A stretch of DNA of 39,321 nucleotides from an uncultured beta proteobacterium (GTDB taxonomy: Bacteria > Pseudomonadota > Gammaproteobacteria > Burkholderiales > Burkholderiaceae_C): positions 1 to 39,321 of the forward strand of contig CAISLN010000005.1 of the NCBI GenBank assembly GCA_903886275.1, in the 5' to 3' direction. Below the pieces are notes generated by a model. It had not been told where the DNA came from. It did not search any database and saw nothing but the letters and a program-made list of their open reading frames with translations. A program made the translations under genes and the position numbers. Positions within the stretch are counted from its first letter, which is position 1, and each line of letters opens with the position of its first letter. Below, in pieces: positions 26,567 through 34,858 of this stretch.

Positions 26567-27908
26567 GGTGAGCCATACTTTTCGTAGATGAGTTTCTTTG
26601 GAGAAAAAGCCAGTAACCACCCATTGCCAGCTGCAACAACGAGGACAGGAACCAAGCCATTCCGCCCGCAACAGGACCGTAGACTGGCGCGGCAAAGTAA
26701 AGTGTGGGAGCAATGATGATCAACACAACAACGTTGATACGGATGACCATCCGATTTTCGCCTTTGGCCACAATACGCTGGTAAATCAGGTGGTACACCG
26801 CATTGATGGCCACCGCGCAGAGAATCAGGCGCAACGGCGCAACCCCTGCGGATGCTATTTTGGAATTGGATAGCCAGGTTTCCAATATCCATGGAGCAGC
26901 CGCTGCGATCAAAAGGCAGGGCGCAACACAAAGCACCAAAACCGACATCGCAAGTAGCCGCGACTTGGGCGTCACGCCCGCAGCACCGGCAAGCACTACG
27001 CGTGGAAAAAATGCCCGCATCAGTGGGTATTGCAGTTGCATGAAAGCCAGGCCCAGATTGGCAACGATGACATAGGCGCCATAGGTCGCAGCGTCCAGTG
27101 CACGGGACAAGACGATCCGGTCCAACTGGGACACCACCATGCCAACCAAAACAGCGGCGGCCAAGAGTCCGGCATTGCGCGCCAGCGTCTGGAAGTCGCC
27201 CATCGCCAGCGAAGCTGCGGGCGCGTCGGCCAGGCTACCGAGAATGGACTGGCGGTTTGACCACCACTCCATGGCCGCCACCAAGGTGAAGGGAAGTACG
27301 TAGGCCAGCGCATGGGGCGACCAAAGGCTCACCATGGCCAAGGCCCCCATGTGCTTGAGCGTGCCAAAAATGCAAAGGCGAAGGTTCGCCTTCTTTTGCT
27401 CCTGAAGCCCGTTCCAGTAGCCCGCGTGGGAATTGTTGGAAAACTGAAAGAAGAACTGGGTAATCACCAGCCTAAGCACCCATTCAGTCCCGTCGGCCAG
27501 CCCCTGGCCGTTGTTGAACCAGTGCGCAATCAGATAGGGCACCGCAAGTTGCCCAACAACAAAGCCAATCAGGCCAAGCGCCATATAGCTTCTGCTAAAG
27601 AGCGCGAAGACATGGGCTTCCCTGGCCCTGTTAGCGCTGGCCAAGGCCATATCGCGCGGCATGATTTGCCCCAAGCCGGCATCCAGCAGACCCATAAAGC
27701 CCTGTATCGCCATGCAAATCGCCACAATGCCCCATTGCTCCTGGCCCAACACACGCAAATACACCGGAATGAGCAAAATGCTCAACCCCCCCGTCCAAGC
27801 GACTGCGAGGTAATTCGCCATCACGTTCTGGAAAAGTTGCGATTGAAGGCGAACCTTCAAGGTCGCTACCGCATTGCGGATGCGGTTATGCAGCAAGGTT
27901 GGGCTCAA
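26559..27908 (-). CDS. Wzx-type flippase (polysaccharide biosynthesis, MATE-like)
   Basis: A 449-residue polytopic membrane protein with about 12-14 helices and no large soluble domain. The beginning is typical of Wzx/RfbX proteins: VMANYLAVAWTGGLSILLIP, then VYLRVLGQEQWGIVAICMA and GLLDAGLGQIMPRDMA. It would move undecaprenyl-linked repeat units across the inner membrane for Wzy. The start appears to be TTG 27908, just after the broken decarboxylase gene. With the Wzy-like and Wzz-like genes it completes a Wzx/Wzy-dependent pathway. Confidence 0.88.
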   Translation of the reverse strand: MSPTLLHNRIRNAVATLKVRLQSQLFQNVMANYLAVAWTGGLSILLIPVYLRVLGQEQWGIVAICMAIQGFMGLLDAGLGQIMPRDMALASANRAREAHVFALFSRSYMALGLIGFVVGQLAVPYLIAHWFNNGQGLADGTEWVLRLVITQFFFQFSNNSHAGYWNGLQEQKKANLRLCIFGTLKHMGALAMVSLWSPHALAYVLPFTLVAAMEWWSNRQSILGSLADAPAASLAMGDFQTLARNAGLLAAAVLVGMVVSQLDRIVLSRALDAATYGAYVIVANLGLAFMQLQYPLMRAFFPRVVLAGAAGVTPKSRLLAMSVLVLCVAPCLLIAAAAPWILETWLSNSKIASAGVAPLRLILCAVAINAVYHLIYQRIVAKGENRMVIRINVVVLIIIAPTLYFAAPVYGPVAGGMAWFLSSLLQLAMGGYWLFLQRNSSTKSMAHHD

Positions 27909-27910
27909 AA

Positions 27911-28364
27911 TTAACGCTTACCAAGAAGATTATCAAAATATGCGATGGCTTCTTTCAAACCACACTCCAGAGAAACCGAAGGCTGCCATGCAAGTTTCGC
28001 CTTGGCCAGTGATATGTCCGATTGATGCTGCATTGGATCGTCCGACGGCAATGGACGAAATACCAACTTCGACTCACCACCGACCATTTGGAGCACCATA
28101 TTGGTAATGGACAGGACTAGCAGGACAGGCTAAATTGTAAATTTGATCCGCTTCTACATTGAGTGGAAAGGTTACATCGTGCCGGAAAAATTTAAAATTG
28201 GGATGATGCAAGAGATGCGGATTATTCCGCTTACTCCCCGTGAATAATTTGTCTACACATACCACACCATCACCACGCGCCAGCAGTCGATCAATTAAAT
28301 GTGAACCCAGAAATTTAGCCCCACCCGTCACCAATATACAATTGTGTTTTTTGTAGTTCTTCAT
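27911..28364 (-). pseudogene. UDP-glucuronate decarboxylase-type SDR gene with its middle deleted
   Basis: The 5' part encodes the conserved start of UXS-type proteins: [32 protein letters not shown] and [15 protein letters not shown]. The 3' part, in another frame, encodes the conserved C-terminus: ESKLVFRPLPSDDPMQHQSD and LAWQPSVSLECGLKEAIAYF. Relative to the usual protein of about 310 residues, some 170 are missing between the two and the frame shifts at the join near 28090-28105. The catalytic Tyr/Lys lies in the lost part. The gene formerly made UDP-xylose or a related sugar from UDP-glucuronate; that activity is gone here. It stands between gmd and wzx. Confidence 0.88.
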
Positions 28365-28525
28365 ACTTCAATTCAAATAAATTATTCGCAACTACCTTAC
28401 ACACAACATGAAGCACATTTAAGACAATGAATTTACATTACCAAAATCGACTCTGATTTAACAAATATTAAATATTTCCATCAACTGAGATTCATCGCGA
28501 CTGCGAACTGAAATTTTTGTTTCAG

Positions 28526-29662
28526 TTATTCCACACTCACACTCACGCTAAAACCATTCGCCTTCAGCAGTGCATGTTGCTTCGCCTTGGCCAGATCATT
28601 GGCAACCATTTCACGACACATCTCCTGGGCCGTAATTTCCGGCACCCAGCCCAGCTTTTGCTTGGCCTTGGTGGGGTCGCCCAAAAGCGTTTCAACTTCG
28701 GCCGGCCGGAAGTAGCGCGGATCGATGCGAACAACGGGGATTTCCGAAGACGCTGGGTTCTCGCCTTCGCGGGAATGACTGTTTGTCCAGTAGCCGATCT
28801 CGTCCACGCCCTGCCCTTGCCAGCGCAGTTGCATGCCCAACTCTGCGGCCGTCCATTCAATAAACTGGCGCACGCTGTACTGCTTTCCGGTGGCAATGAC
28901 GAAGTCTTCCGCCTGGTCCTGCTGCAGCATCATCCATTGCATGCGCACGTAGTCCTTGGCGTGGCCCCAGTCGCGCAGCGCATCGATATTGCCCATGTAC
29001 AGGCATGTCTCCAGTCCCTGACTGATATTGGCCATGCCGCGCGTAATTTTTCGGGTGACAAAGGTTTCACCGCGGCGAGGGCTTTCGTGGTTGAACAAAA
29101 TGCCATTACACGCGTACATGCCATACGCCTCGCGGTAGTTCACCGTGATCCAGTAGGCGTACATCTTGGCCGCCGCATAGGGGCTGCGCGGATAGAAGGG
29201 CGTGGTTTCCTTTTGCGGAGTTTCTTGTACCAGCCCATACAGTTCGCTGGTCGATGCCTGGTAGAAGCGGGTCTTCTTCTCCAAACCGAGAATACGGATG
29301 GCTTCGAGCAAACGCAGCGTACCCAAACCGTCCACATCGGCAGTGTATTCGGGCGACTCAAATGACACAGCCACATGAGACTGCGCGCCCAAGTTGTAAA
29401 TTTCATCGGGCTGTGTTTCCTGCACAATGCGCACCAAATTGCTGGTGTCACTCAGGTCACCGTAATGCAGCTTGAAGCGCGCATTTTCGATGTGCGGGTC
29501 CTGGTAAATATGGTCCACACGCTCGGTGTTGAAGCTGGACGCGCGGCGTTTGATGCCGTGAACGGTGTAGCCCTTTTCCAGCAAAAATTCAGCGAGGTAA
29601 CTGCCGTCCTGGCCGGTGATGCCCGTGATGAGGGCGACTTTGGGTGAGTTGGAAGTAGTCAT
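28526..29662 (-). CDS. gmd: GDP-mannose 4,6-dehydratase
   Basis: A 378-residue extended SDR that converts GDP-mannose to GDP-4-keto-6-deoxymannose, the first step to GDP-fucose. Motifs: [20 protein letters not shown], the NADP-binding [10 protein letters not shown] region, [10 protein letters not shown], catalytic YAAAK in [13 protein letters not shown], and [17 protein letters not shown] near the end. ATG 29662 overlaps the fcl stop (ATGA). A surface loop reads [16 protein letters not shown] and is encoded by a copy of the GGGAATGAC-type palindromic repeat; loop length is close to that of E. coli Gmd, so the enzyme is probably active. A 161-bp AT-rich gap without a gene follows it (28365-28525). 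Confidence 0.95.
   Translation of the reverse strand: MTTSNSPKVALITGITGQDGSYLAEFLLEKGYTVHGIKRRASSFNTERVDHIYQDPHIENARFKLHYGDLSDTSNLVRIVQETQPDEIYNLGAQSHVAVSFESPEYTADVDGLGTLRLLEAIRILGLEKKTRFYQASTSELYGLVQETPQKETTPFYPRSPYAAAKMYAYWITVNYREAYGMYACNGILFNHESPRRGETFVTRKITRGMANISQGLETCLYMGNIDALRDWGHAKDYVRMQWMMLQQDQAEDFVIATGKQYSVRQFIEWTAAELGMQLRWQGQGVDEIGYWTNSHSREGENPASSEIPVVRIDPRYFRPAEVETLLGDPTKAKQKLGWVPEITAQEMCREMVANDLAKAKQHALLKANGFSVSVSVE
28756..28780. repeat. REP/dRS3-like palindromic repeat inside the gmd coding sequence
   Basis: GGTTCTCGCCTTCGCGGGAATGAC-type sequence, with an imperfect hairpin GTTCTCGC / GCGGGAAT around CTTC. The same GGGAATGAC arm occurs twice at 13779-13810. It is read through in frame in gmd as part of a variable loop. 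Confidence 0.6.
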
Positions 29663-30633
29663 GCGTGGTTCTTCAAAAAATCCTGGTAGGCCTGCTGCAG
29701 GCCGTGCGTTAGCTCGGTGCGGGCCTGCCACCCCAGGGCATTGATGCGGCTGCTGTCCATGAGTTTGCGCGGCGCGCCGTCGGGCTTGCTACTGTCAAAG
29801 TCAATGCTGCCTTGGTAAGCGATGACCTGACCGACACTGTGCGCGAGCTCGGCAATGCTGACATCCTGGCCGCAACCCACATTGATGTGGCTTTGCATGG
29901 GCGATGTGTGCTGATCGTAAATGGATTTGTCCAGTTGCATGACATGCACGCTGGCGGCGGCCATGTCGTCCACATACAAAAACTCACGCTTGGGTGTACC
30001 CGTTCCCCATATCGTGACCTTGGGCGCGTTGCTGACCTTGGCCTCGTGAAAGCGGCGTATCAACGCCGGGATGACATGGCTGTTTTCCGGGTGGTAGTTG
30101 TCGCCCGGGCCATACAGATTGGTGGGCATGACGCTGCGATAGTCCACGCCGTGGCTGGCGCCGTATTGGCGGTTGTAGCTTTCGCAGAGCTTGATGCCAG
30201 CTATCTTGGCAATCGCATAGGGCTCGTTGGTGGGCTCCAGTGTTCCGGTAAGCAGGGCAGCCTCGCTCATGGGTTGCGCAGCCAGGCGTGGATAAATGCA
30301 GCTACTTCCCAGAACCAGCAGTTTCTTGACGCCATTGCGAAAGGCCGCATCCACCACATTGGCCTGCATCATCAGGTTTTGATAGATGAAGTCTGCTGGA
30401 AAGCTATTATTTGCCTGAATCCCACCTACTTTGGCCGCTGCAAGATAGACCTGCCCGGGCCGTTGCGTATCAAAGAAATCCTGCACCTGCGCCTGGTTGC
30501 ACAAATCCAGTTCGGCGTGCGAGCGCGTGATCAGGTTCGAGGGCGAAAGCCCTTGCGCCAACAGGGTGCGCACAATGGATAAACCCACCATGCCGCGGTG
30601 ACCGGCTACGTAAATCTTGGAGGAGGAAGGCAT
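29659..30633 (-). CDS. fcl: GDP-L-fucose synthase
   Basis: A 324-residue SDR that epimerises and reduces the Gmd product to GDP-L-fucose. Motifs: [19 protein letters not shown], the [14 protein letters not shown] segment, [14 protein letters not shown], the catalytic YAIAK in [15 protein letters not shown], and [20 protein letters not shown]. Full length for the family. It overlaps gmd by 4 bp and is the first gene of the EPS run. A degenerate, internally deleted second copy of its coding sequence lies at 32431-32640. Confidence 0.95.
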   Translation of the reverse strand: MPSSSKIYVAGHRGMVGLSIVRTLLAQGLSPSNLITRSHAELDLCNQAQVQDFFDTQRPGQVYLAAAKVGGIQANNSFPADFIYQNLMMQANVVDAAFRNGVKKLLVLGSSCIYPRLAAQPMSEAALLTGTLEPTNEPYAIAKIAGIKLCESYNRQYGASHGVDYRSVMPTNLYGPGDNYHPENSHVIPALIRRFHEAKVSNAPKVTIWGTGTPKREFLYVDDMAAASVHVMQLDKSIYDQHTSPMQSHINVGCGQDVSIAELAHSVGQVIAYQGSIDFDSSKPDGAPRKLMDSSRINALGWQARTELTHGLQQAYQDFLKNHA

Positions 30634-30640
30634 GCGGAAA

Positions 30641-30905
30641 GTTTTAGTGCGAAGCGGCGATTATCCACGCACGGGACCAAACGCGCGCCGTTCAGCTTCC
30701 GATGCTTGCGCCTTGGGCGATCCCCTTAAAAATGAATCCCCCGCATCATCTGCTGCAGCGCCACCGCCTCCGGCGACAACTGCTACTTCTCGGGCTTGCC
30801 CCCCTTGGCCGCGGACGAGTCGGGGAACATGCGAAAGGCGGTGTTCATGGCGATCTGGGCCACGCGGGGCATCAGGGCGTGCAGCACCTCGCCGGCAATG
30901 CCCGT
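30641..30905. repeat. Copy 1 of a duplicated segment (partner at 32616-32893)
   Basis: The part at 30725-30905 is nearly identical to 32701-32893, the 3' end of the fatty acyl reductase gene including its stop codon, apart from a deletion of about 15 bases and a few changes. The spacer before it also shares CGGCGATTATCCACGCA with the partner. The downstream neighbour of each copy is an fcl sequence, intact here and degenerate at the partner, so the duplication covers a reductase-fcl joint. Confidence 0.88.
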
Positions 30906-30938
30906 GATGCGTGCGACTTTGGAAGTCTCTGTTTTCAT
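30726..30938 (-). pseudogene. Fusion remnant: gmd-like start joined to the 3' end of the fatty acyl reductase gene
   Basis: ATG 30938 overlaps the stop of the AlbA-type gene (ATGA). The ORF opens TSKVARITGI, like the start of Gmd ([12 protein letters not shown]), then continues as AGEVLHALMPRVAQIAMNTA, the C-terminal part of the neighbouring reductase, and stops at TAG 30783-30785 after 51 codons. The former reductase frame continues to its old TAA at 30726-30728. Whether the first ten codons truly derive from a gmd copy is inference; the reductase part is certain from the near-identical DNA. No function is expected, although the ORF is open. Confidence 0.65.
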
Positions 30939-32047
30939 TCCATTACCTTCCAATGGCCACCTTTAGTGGGGCCGATACGAACCAACTTGCCGCTCGCACG
31001 CAATTTTCGAACGGAACGTTGAATGGCGCTTTCAGACTTGCCCAGCTGTTGGGCCAGCTCGGGAATAGACGCCTCTGGCGTGTCTGTGAGCCAGCCAAGG
31101 ATCAAGTCCGGCGTTTTCCCCAGCGTTTTCCCGTGCGCTGTCTCCAACCCACTGCCCTTTTTAAGGCGCACCAAGAAGTCTGGGAGCGAAAAAGTCATGA
31201 TGAAAAAATCAGCCTGCACCCTCAAGGTGGGGGCTGGAAGCCCTGCCTCCTGCATCAGTGCCGCAATTTTCAGGGTGCCACGGCCCCAGGTCTCTATCGG
31301 GCCCCGCCGGTAGAACACCTTGGCAATCCAGGGGTTCCAGGGTTTGGATTCGTGCGGCAGGTAAAGCATCTCGGGGGTCAGCCCGAAGTGCAGTTCGCCA
31401 GGGGATATCACTTCAAGCCGGTCGTCGTACAAGGCCACCGAGACCGAACCCGCTGCGCTGGCATAGTCGCGGTGAATAAAGGCGTTGGCCAGCGCTTCAC
31501 GCACGGCTTCCACAGGCAGCGCGGAGGTATCGATGCGGGCCATTTGGCCGGGCACAATTTTTCCGGCGACGGGCATCCAGTCAATCAAAAAACGCTCGGC
31601 CCTGCGCATCAACGCAAAAGCATTGCCCGCGTATTGGCGGTTGTCCAGAAATTCGTCGCGGGTGACGCCTTTGAAGCGCGCCACGCGCAAATTGAATTGT
31701 GGGAACTCAGGGATGGCATGGTCATCCATGCAAAACAGTGCAGCAGAAGCGCGGCTGATTTGGTCGCCCTGCACCAACCGGCCCAAACCGCGCAACAAAC
31801 CCATGGGGTCGCGCGTGCCGGGGTCTTCCATGCGACCACGGCGAATGGCCTCTTCGATGGTGACCACAAGTTCACGCGTATCGAGCGTGTCGATAGTGCA
31901 GGCGCTGGCCGCTTGCATTTCCCAACGGTCTTTCTCCAGCGCGCACAGGCTGCGGCAGGCACGGTCTTTCTAGGCAGTGGACTTTTTGAGTTCCAGCGTC
32001 ACAGACTCGCCTGCGGCGATGAGGGTTTGGAGGGCGGGGAGACTCAC
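30935..32047 (-). pseudogene. AlbA/Schlafen-type ATP-binding regulator gene, stop codon and deletion in the N-terminal domain
   Basis: From GTG 32047 the frame reads LQTLIAAGESVTLELKKSTA, the usual start of AlbA_2-domain proteins, then meets TAG where Glu is expected. The same frame goes on as KDRACRSLCALEKDRWEMQA, skipping roughly 100 residues of the domain. From about 31918 an open 327-codon part follows: DTLDTRELVVTIEEAIRRGR, LLRGLGRLV, the HATPase_c_4-type VEAVREALANAFIHRDY, PGELHFGLTP, and a C-terminal winged-helix segment (IPELAQQLGKSESAIQRSVR). A shortened protein could still be made from an internal start, but the DNA-binding N-terminal domain is lost. Such genes are often found in genomic islands. 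Confidence 0.8.
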
Positions 32048-32131
32048 TGCGAACGACGATTCAATTTGCAGGATTGTTGGTGTTTGATGGCCGAGGGGAC
32101 GGATGGCTTTCGCCTGCCAACTCCAGGACCG

Positions 32132-32383
32132 TTATTGAGGCGTAAATCCACTAAGTTCTGCTTGCAGCTCTTCGCGGCTGATATCAATGACGGGGATCTG
32201 ATTGTCTTTGCAGACGCTCATGAAGTCGTACAAATCCATGCCAGCCAGTTCAGCAGCTTTGACCAGCGTGACGCGCGCACGCTGGTAAAGCCACACGGCG
32301 TACGAGGTGCGAACCTCTTGCTGAATTTGGGGCATGGCCTGAAAGGCGACAAAGTCATTCGGCAAGTCAATTGCTATCTGCAT
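32132..32383 (-). CDS. UPF0175-family small protein (antitoxin-like)
   Basis: An 83-residue protein of the UPF0175 type: IAIDLPNDFVAFQAMPQIQQ, then a helix-turn-helix-like VTLVKAAELAGMDLYDFMSV and a hydrophobic IPVIDIS end. Family members are usually encoded just before a PIN-type (DUF3368) toxin and are treated as its antitoxin. No such toxin follows here; the next 85 bases hold nothing recognisable and then the broken AlbA-type gene begins. GAGG lies 7 bases before ATG 32383, so the gene may still be expressed as an orphan. Confidence 0.8.
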   Translation of the reverse strand: MQIAIDLPNDFVAFQAMPQIQQEVRTSYAVWLYQRARVTLVKAAELAGMDLYDFMSVCKDNQIPVIDISREELQAELSGFTPQ

Positions 32384-32430
32384 GGGTGTACCTCACGAGC
32401 AAGATTCATTACAACACCTCTCTCATCACA

Positions 32431-32640
32431 CTAGTGGTTCTTCAAAAAATCCTGGTGGGCCTTTTGCAGGCCATCCATTCGCTCGGTGCGGGCCCGCAAG
32501 CCCAGTAAATTGATGCAGCTGCTATCCATGGGCTTGCCCGGTGCGCCGTGGGGTTTGACGCTGCCAGATCAACCTGCACGGGCCGCTGCTCAGCGAAGAA
32601 GGCAGGCGGCAACGGACTTGCAAAACGGCGATTATCCACG
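32431..32640 (-). pseudogene. Second fcl copy, internally deleted
   Basis: The frame VKPHGAPGKPMDSSCINLLG followed by RARTERMDGLQKAHQDFLKN and a TAG at 32431-32433 matches the C-terminus of the intact Fcl ([20 protein letters not shown] and so on) with many substitutions. Just upstream, about 32565-32600, a short match to the DTQRPGQV part of fcl remains. About 600-700 bases between them are missing. The divergence from fcl is larger than that of the adjacent reductase duplicate, so this copy may come from another strain or be older. Confidence 0.8.
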
Positions 32641-32893
32641 CAAGGCGAGCAGGCCAGCGCTACAGCATCCGGCACCTCGCTTTTGAGGCAACGCCACCTC
32701 CTTAAAAATGTATCCCCCGCATCATCTGCTGCAGCGCCACCGCCTCCGGCGACAGCTTCTGCTTCTCCGCTTTCTCGCCCGGCTTGGCCCCCTTGGCGGC
32801 GGACGAGTCGGGGAACATGCGAAAGGCGGTGTTCATGGCGATCTGGGCCACGCGGGGCATCAGGGCGTGCAGCACCTCGCCGGCAATGCCCAA
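32616..32893. repeat. Copy 2 of the duplicated segment (partner at 30641-30905)
   Basis: Contains CGGCGATTATCCACGCA in the spacer and the 3' end of the intact fatty acyl reductase gene from its stop codon inwards. See copy 1 for the comparison. Confidence 0.85.
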
Positions 32894-34711
32894 TCGGGTG
32901 GCCACGCGCACCGGCTTGAAGATGCAGGCCTGGGCCACCATGTCGGCGGCCTCCTCGGGGGACAGGGTGGGCACGTTCTTGTAGAGGTGGGTGGGCGCAA
33001 TCATGGGGGTGCGCACCAGCGGCATGTTGATGGTGGTGAAAGAGACGCCCTGGTCGGCAAACTCGCTGGAGGCGCAGCGGGTCCAGGCATCCAGCGCGGC
33101 CTTAGATGCCACATAGGCGCTAAAGCGCGGCGCATTGGTCAGCACGCCAATCGAGCTGATGTTGACCACATGGCCACATCGCTTGGCCACCATGCCCGGC
33201 AACAAGCCCATGGTGACGCGCAAGCTGCCGAAGTAATTGAGCTGCATGGTGCGCTCATAGTCGTGGAAACGGTCGTAGCTGGACTCGATGGCGCGGCGAA
33301 TCGAGCGCCCGGCGTTGTTGATGAGAAAGTCCACCCCGCCATGCTGCTCGGTCACCAACTGGGTGAAGCGGTCGCAGTCATTCATGTCGGCAATATCCAC
33401 CGCATAGGGCACAAAGTGATAGCCCCCCTCGCGGGCCTCCCGGCAGGCCAGCTCCAGCTTCTCTGCATCGCGGCCGCAGATGATTGTGGTGGCACCGGCC
33501 TCGGCAAACTTGTGGGCGGCGGCCAGGCCTATGCCCGACGAGCCGCCGGTCACCAGCACCACCTTGCCCGCCACGGTGCCGCGCAGGCTGTGGTCCAAGT
33601 GCAGGGCCGGGTCCAGGTGGCGCTCCCAGTAGTCCCACAGGCGCCAGGCGTAGTCGGGCAACTTCGGGCAGGCAATGCCGGTGCCCTTGAGCGCGGCCTG
33701 CATGTCGCGGCAGTCAAAGCGCGTGGGATAGTTCACAAAGGTCAGCATGTCTGGGGGCAGGCCCAGGTCCTGCATGACGGCGTTGCGGATGCGGCGCACC
33801 GGCGCCAGCGCCATCAGGCCCTTGGTAATGCTGCGCGGGATAAAACCCAAGAGCGCGGCGTTGATGAACAGGTTCATCTTGGGCGCATGGGCCGCCTTGC
33901 TAAAGATGTCCAGCACATCGCCCACGCGGTAACCCTCGGGGTCCACCAGGTGGTAGCACTTGCTGGCAATGCCAGTCTGGTGGCTGATGGCGTCCAGCGC
34001 TGCCACCACAAAGTCCACCGGCACGATGTTGATGCGCCCGCCCTCCAGGCCAATGGTGGGCATCCAGGGCGGCAGGATCTGGCGCATGCGCTGGATCAGC
34101 TTGAAAAAATAATAGGGCCCGTCGATCTTGTCCATCTCGCCGCTCTGGCTGTCGCCCACCACCATGGCCGGGCGGTACACCGACCAGGGGACCTTGCACT
34201 CGCTGCGGACGATTTTTTCGCTCTCGTGCTTGGTCAAAAAGTAGGGGTGCTCGTAGTGCTCGGCCTCCTCGAACATGTCCTCGCGGAAAACGCCCTCGTA
34301 GAGTCCGGCTGCGGCAATGCTGGAGACATGGTGGAAGTGGCCTGCGTCCAGCGCACGCGCCAGCTCCACCGTGTTGCGCGTGCCCTCGATGTTGACGGCG
34401 ATCTGGCTTGCGGCGTCGGCTCCCAGGTCGTAGATGGCGCCCAGGTGGTAGAAGTGGTCTATCTGGCCCTTGAGGCCCTTGATGGCCGCAGCGGAGAGAC
34501 CCAGATGCTTTGCGGTCAGATCGCCCCACACCGGCTGCACGCGCGCCGCCGCCTTGGCGTCCTTCAAGCCCCAGAAGGCGCGCAGCGCCTCGACCTTGCC
34601 AGCACTCTCCTGGCGGATCAAAAAATGGACCACCGCGCCCCTGCGCTGCAACAGTTTTTTGACGAGCCGTTTGCCGATAAAACCGGTCGCGCCGGTGACA
34701 AAGTACTGCAT
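32702..34711 (-). CDS. Two-domain fatty acyl-CoA reductase (Maqu_2220-type SDR)
   Basis: A 669-residue double-SDR protein. Residues 1-370 form an extended SDR reductase domain: GATGFIG at 7-13, FHHVSSIAAAGLYEGVFRED, Tyr157/Lys161 in YFLTKHESEK, and GGRINIVPVDFVV. Residues 380-630 form a classical SDR domain: VTGGSSGIG at 387-395, NNAG at 465-468, NISSIGVLTNAPRFSAYVAS with Tyr533/Lys537. Length, domain order and the short linkers match the Marinobacter reductase that takes fatty acyl-CoA to fatty alcohol with NADPH, used for wax esters. ATG 34711 has AGGAG 5 bases upstream. It is divergent from a phasin gene, which fits storage lipid metabolism. Some homologues are annotated simply as SDR oxidoreductase, so the substrate is likely but not proven. 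Confidence 0.88.
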   Translation of the reverse strand: MQYFVTGATGFIGKRLVKKLLQRRGAVVHFLIRQESAGKVEALRAFWGLKDAKAAARVQPVWGDLTAKHLGLSAAAIKGLKGQIDHFYHLGAIYDLGADAASQIAVNIEGTRNTVELARALDAGHFHHVSSIAAAGLYEGVFREDMFEEAEHYEHPYFLTKHESEKIVRSECKVPWSVYRPAMVVGDSQSGEMDKIDGPYYFFKLIQRMRQILPPWMPTIGLEGGRINIVPVDFVVAALDAISHQTGIASKCYHLVDPEGYRVGDVLDIFSKAAHAPKMNLFINAALLGFIPRSITKGLMALAPVRRIRNAVMQDLGLPPDMLTFVNYPTRFDCRDMQAALKGTGIACPKLPDYAWRLWDYWERHLDPALHLDHSLRGTVAGKVVLVTGGSSGIGLAAAHKFAEAGATTIICGRDAEKLELACREAREGGYHFVPYAVDIADMNDCDRFTQLVTEQHGGVDFLINNAGRSIRRAIESSYDRFHDYERTMQLNYFGSLRVTMGLLPGMVAKRCGHVVNISSIGVLTNAPRFSAYVASKAALDAWTRCASSEFADQGVSFTTINMPLVRTPMIAPTHLYKNVPTLSPEEAADMVAQACIFKPVRVATRLGIAGEVLHALMPRVAQIAMNTAFRMFPDSSAAKGAKPGEKAEKQKLSPEAVALQQMMRGIHF

Positions 34712-34858
34712 AGCATCTCCTGATAGAGCCAAATATTCTGACCGATGCGCACGGGACAGCGTTCAGCATAAACCCGAAGGCCACAGGCTAGGCCGGACTC
34801 CCTATATCTGGACCTCTGCTGCGCGTAGAGTCCGCACACCACATTGAGGAGAGATTCC
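34712..34858. promoter_or_regulatory. Divergent promoter region between the reductase and phasin genes
   Basis: A 147-bp region that must carry promoters in both directions. I could not identify convincing -35/-10 boxes. Strong ribosome sites lie at both ends (AGGAG for the reductase, GAGGAGAG for the phasin). Confidence 0.45.

Noticed and set aside
28365..28525. AT-rich gap between the broken decarboxylase gene and gmd as a small RNA or promoter
   Set aside because: No clear promoter boxes, hairpin with T-run or reading frame could be identified; AT-richness alone is not enough.
30617..30907. A 96-codon plus-strand frame in the duplicated segment
   Set aside because: It is antisense to the copied 3' end of the reductase gene and duplicates an antisense frame there; no independent support.
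32708..34723. A 671-codon open frame on the plus strand opposite the fatty acyl reductase gene
   Set aside because: High third-position GC keeps the antisense frame open. The minus-strand frame has full SDR motifs and a good ribosome site; the plus-strand translation is low-complexity with no family features.
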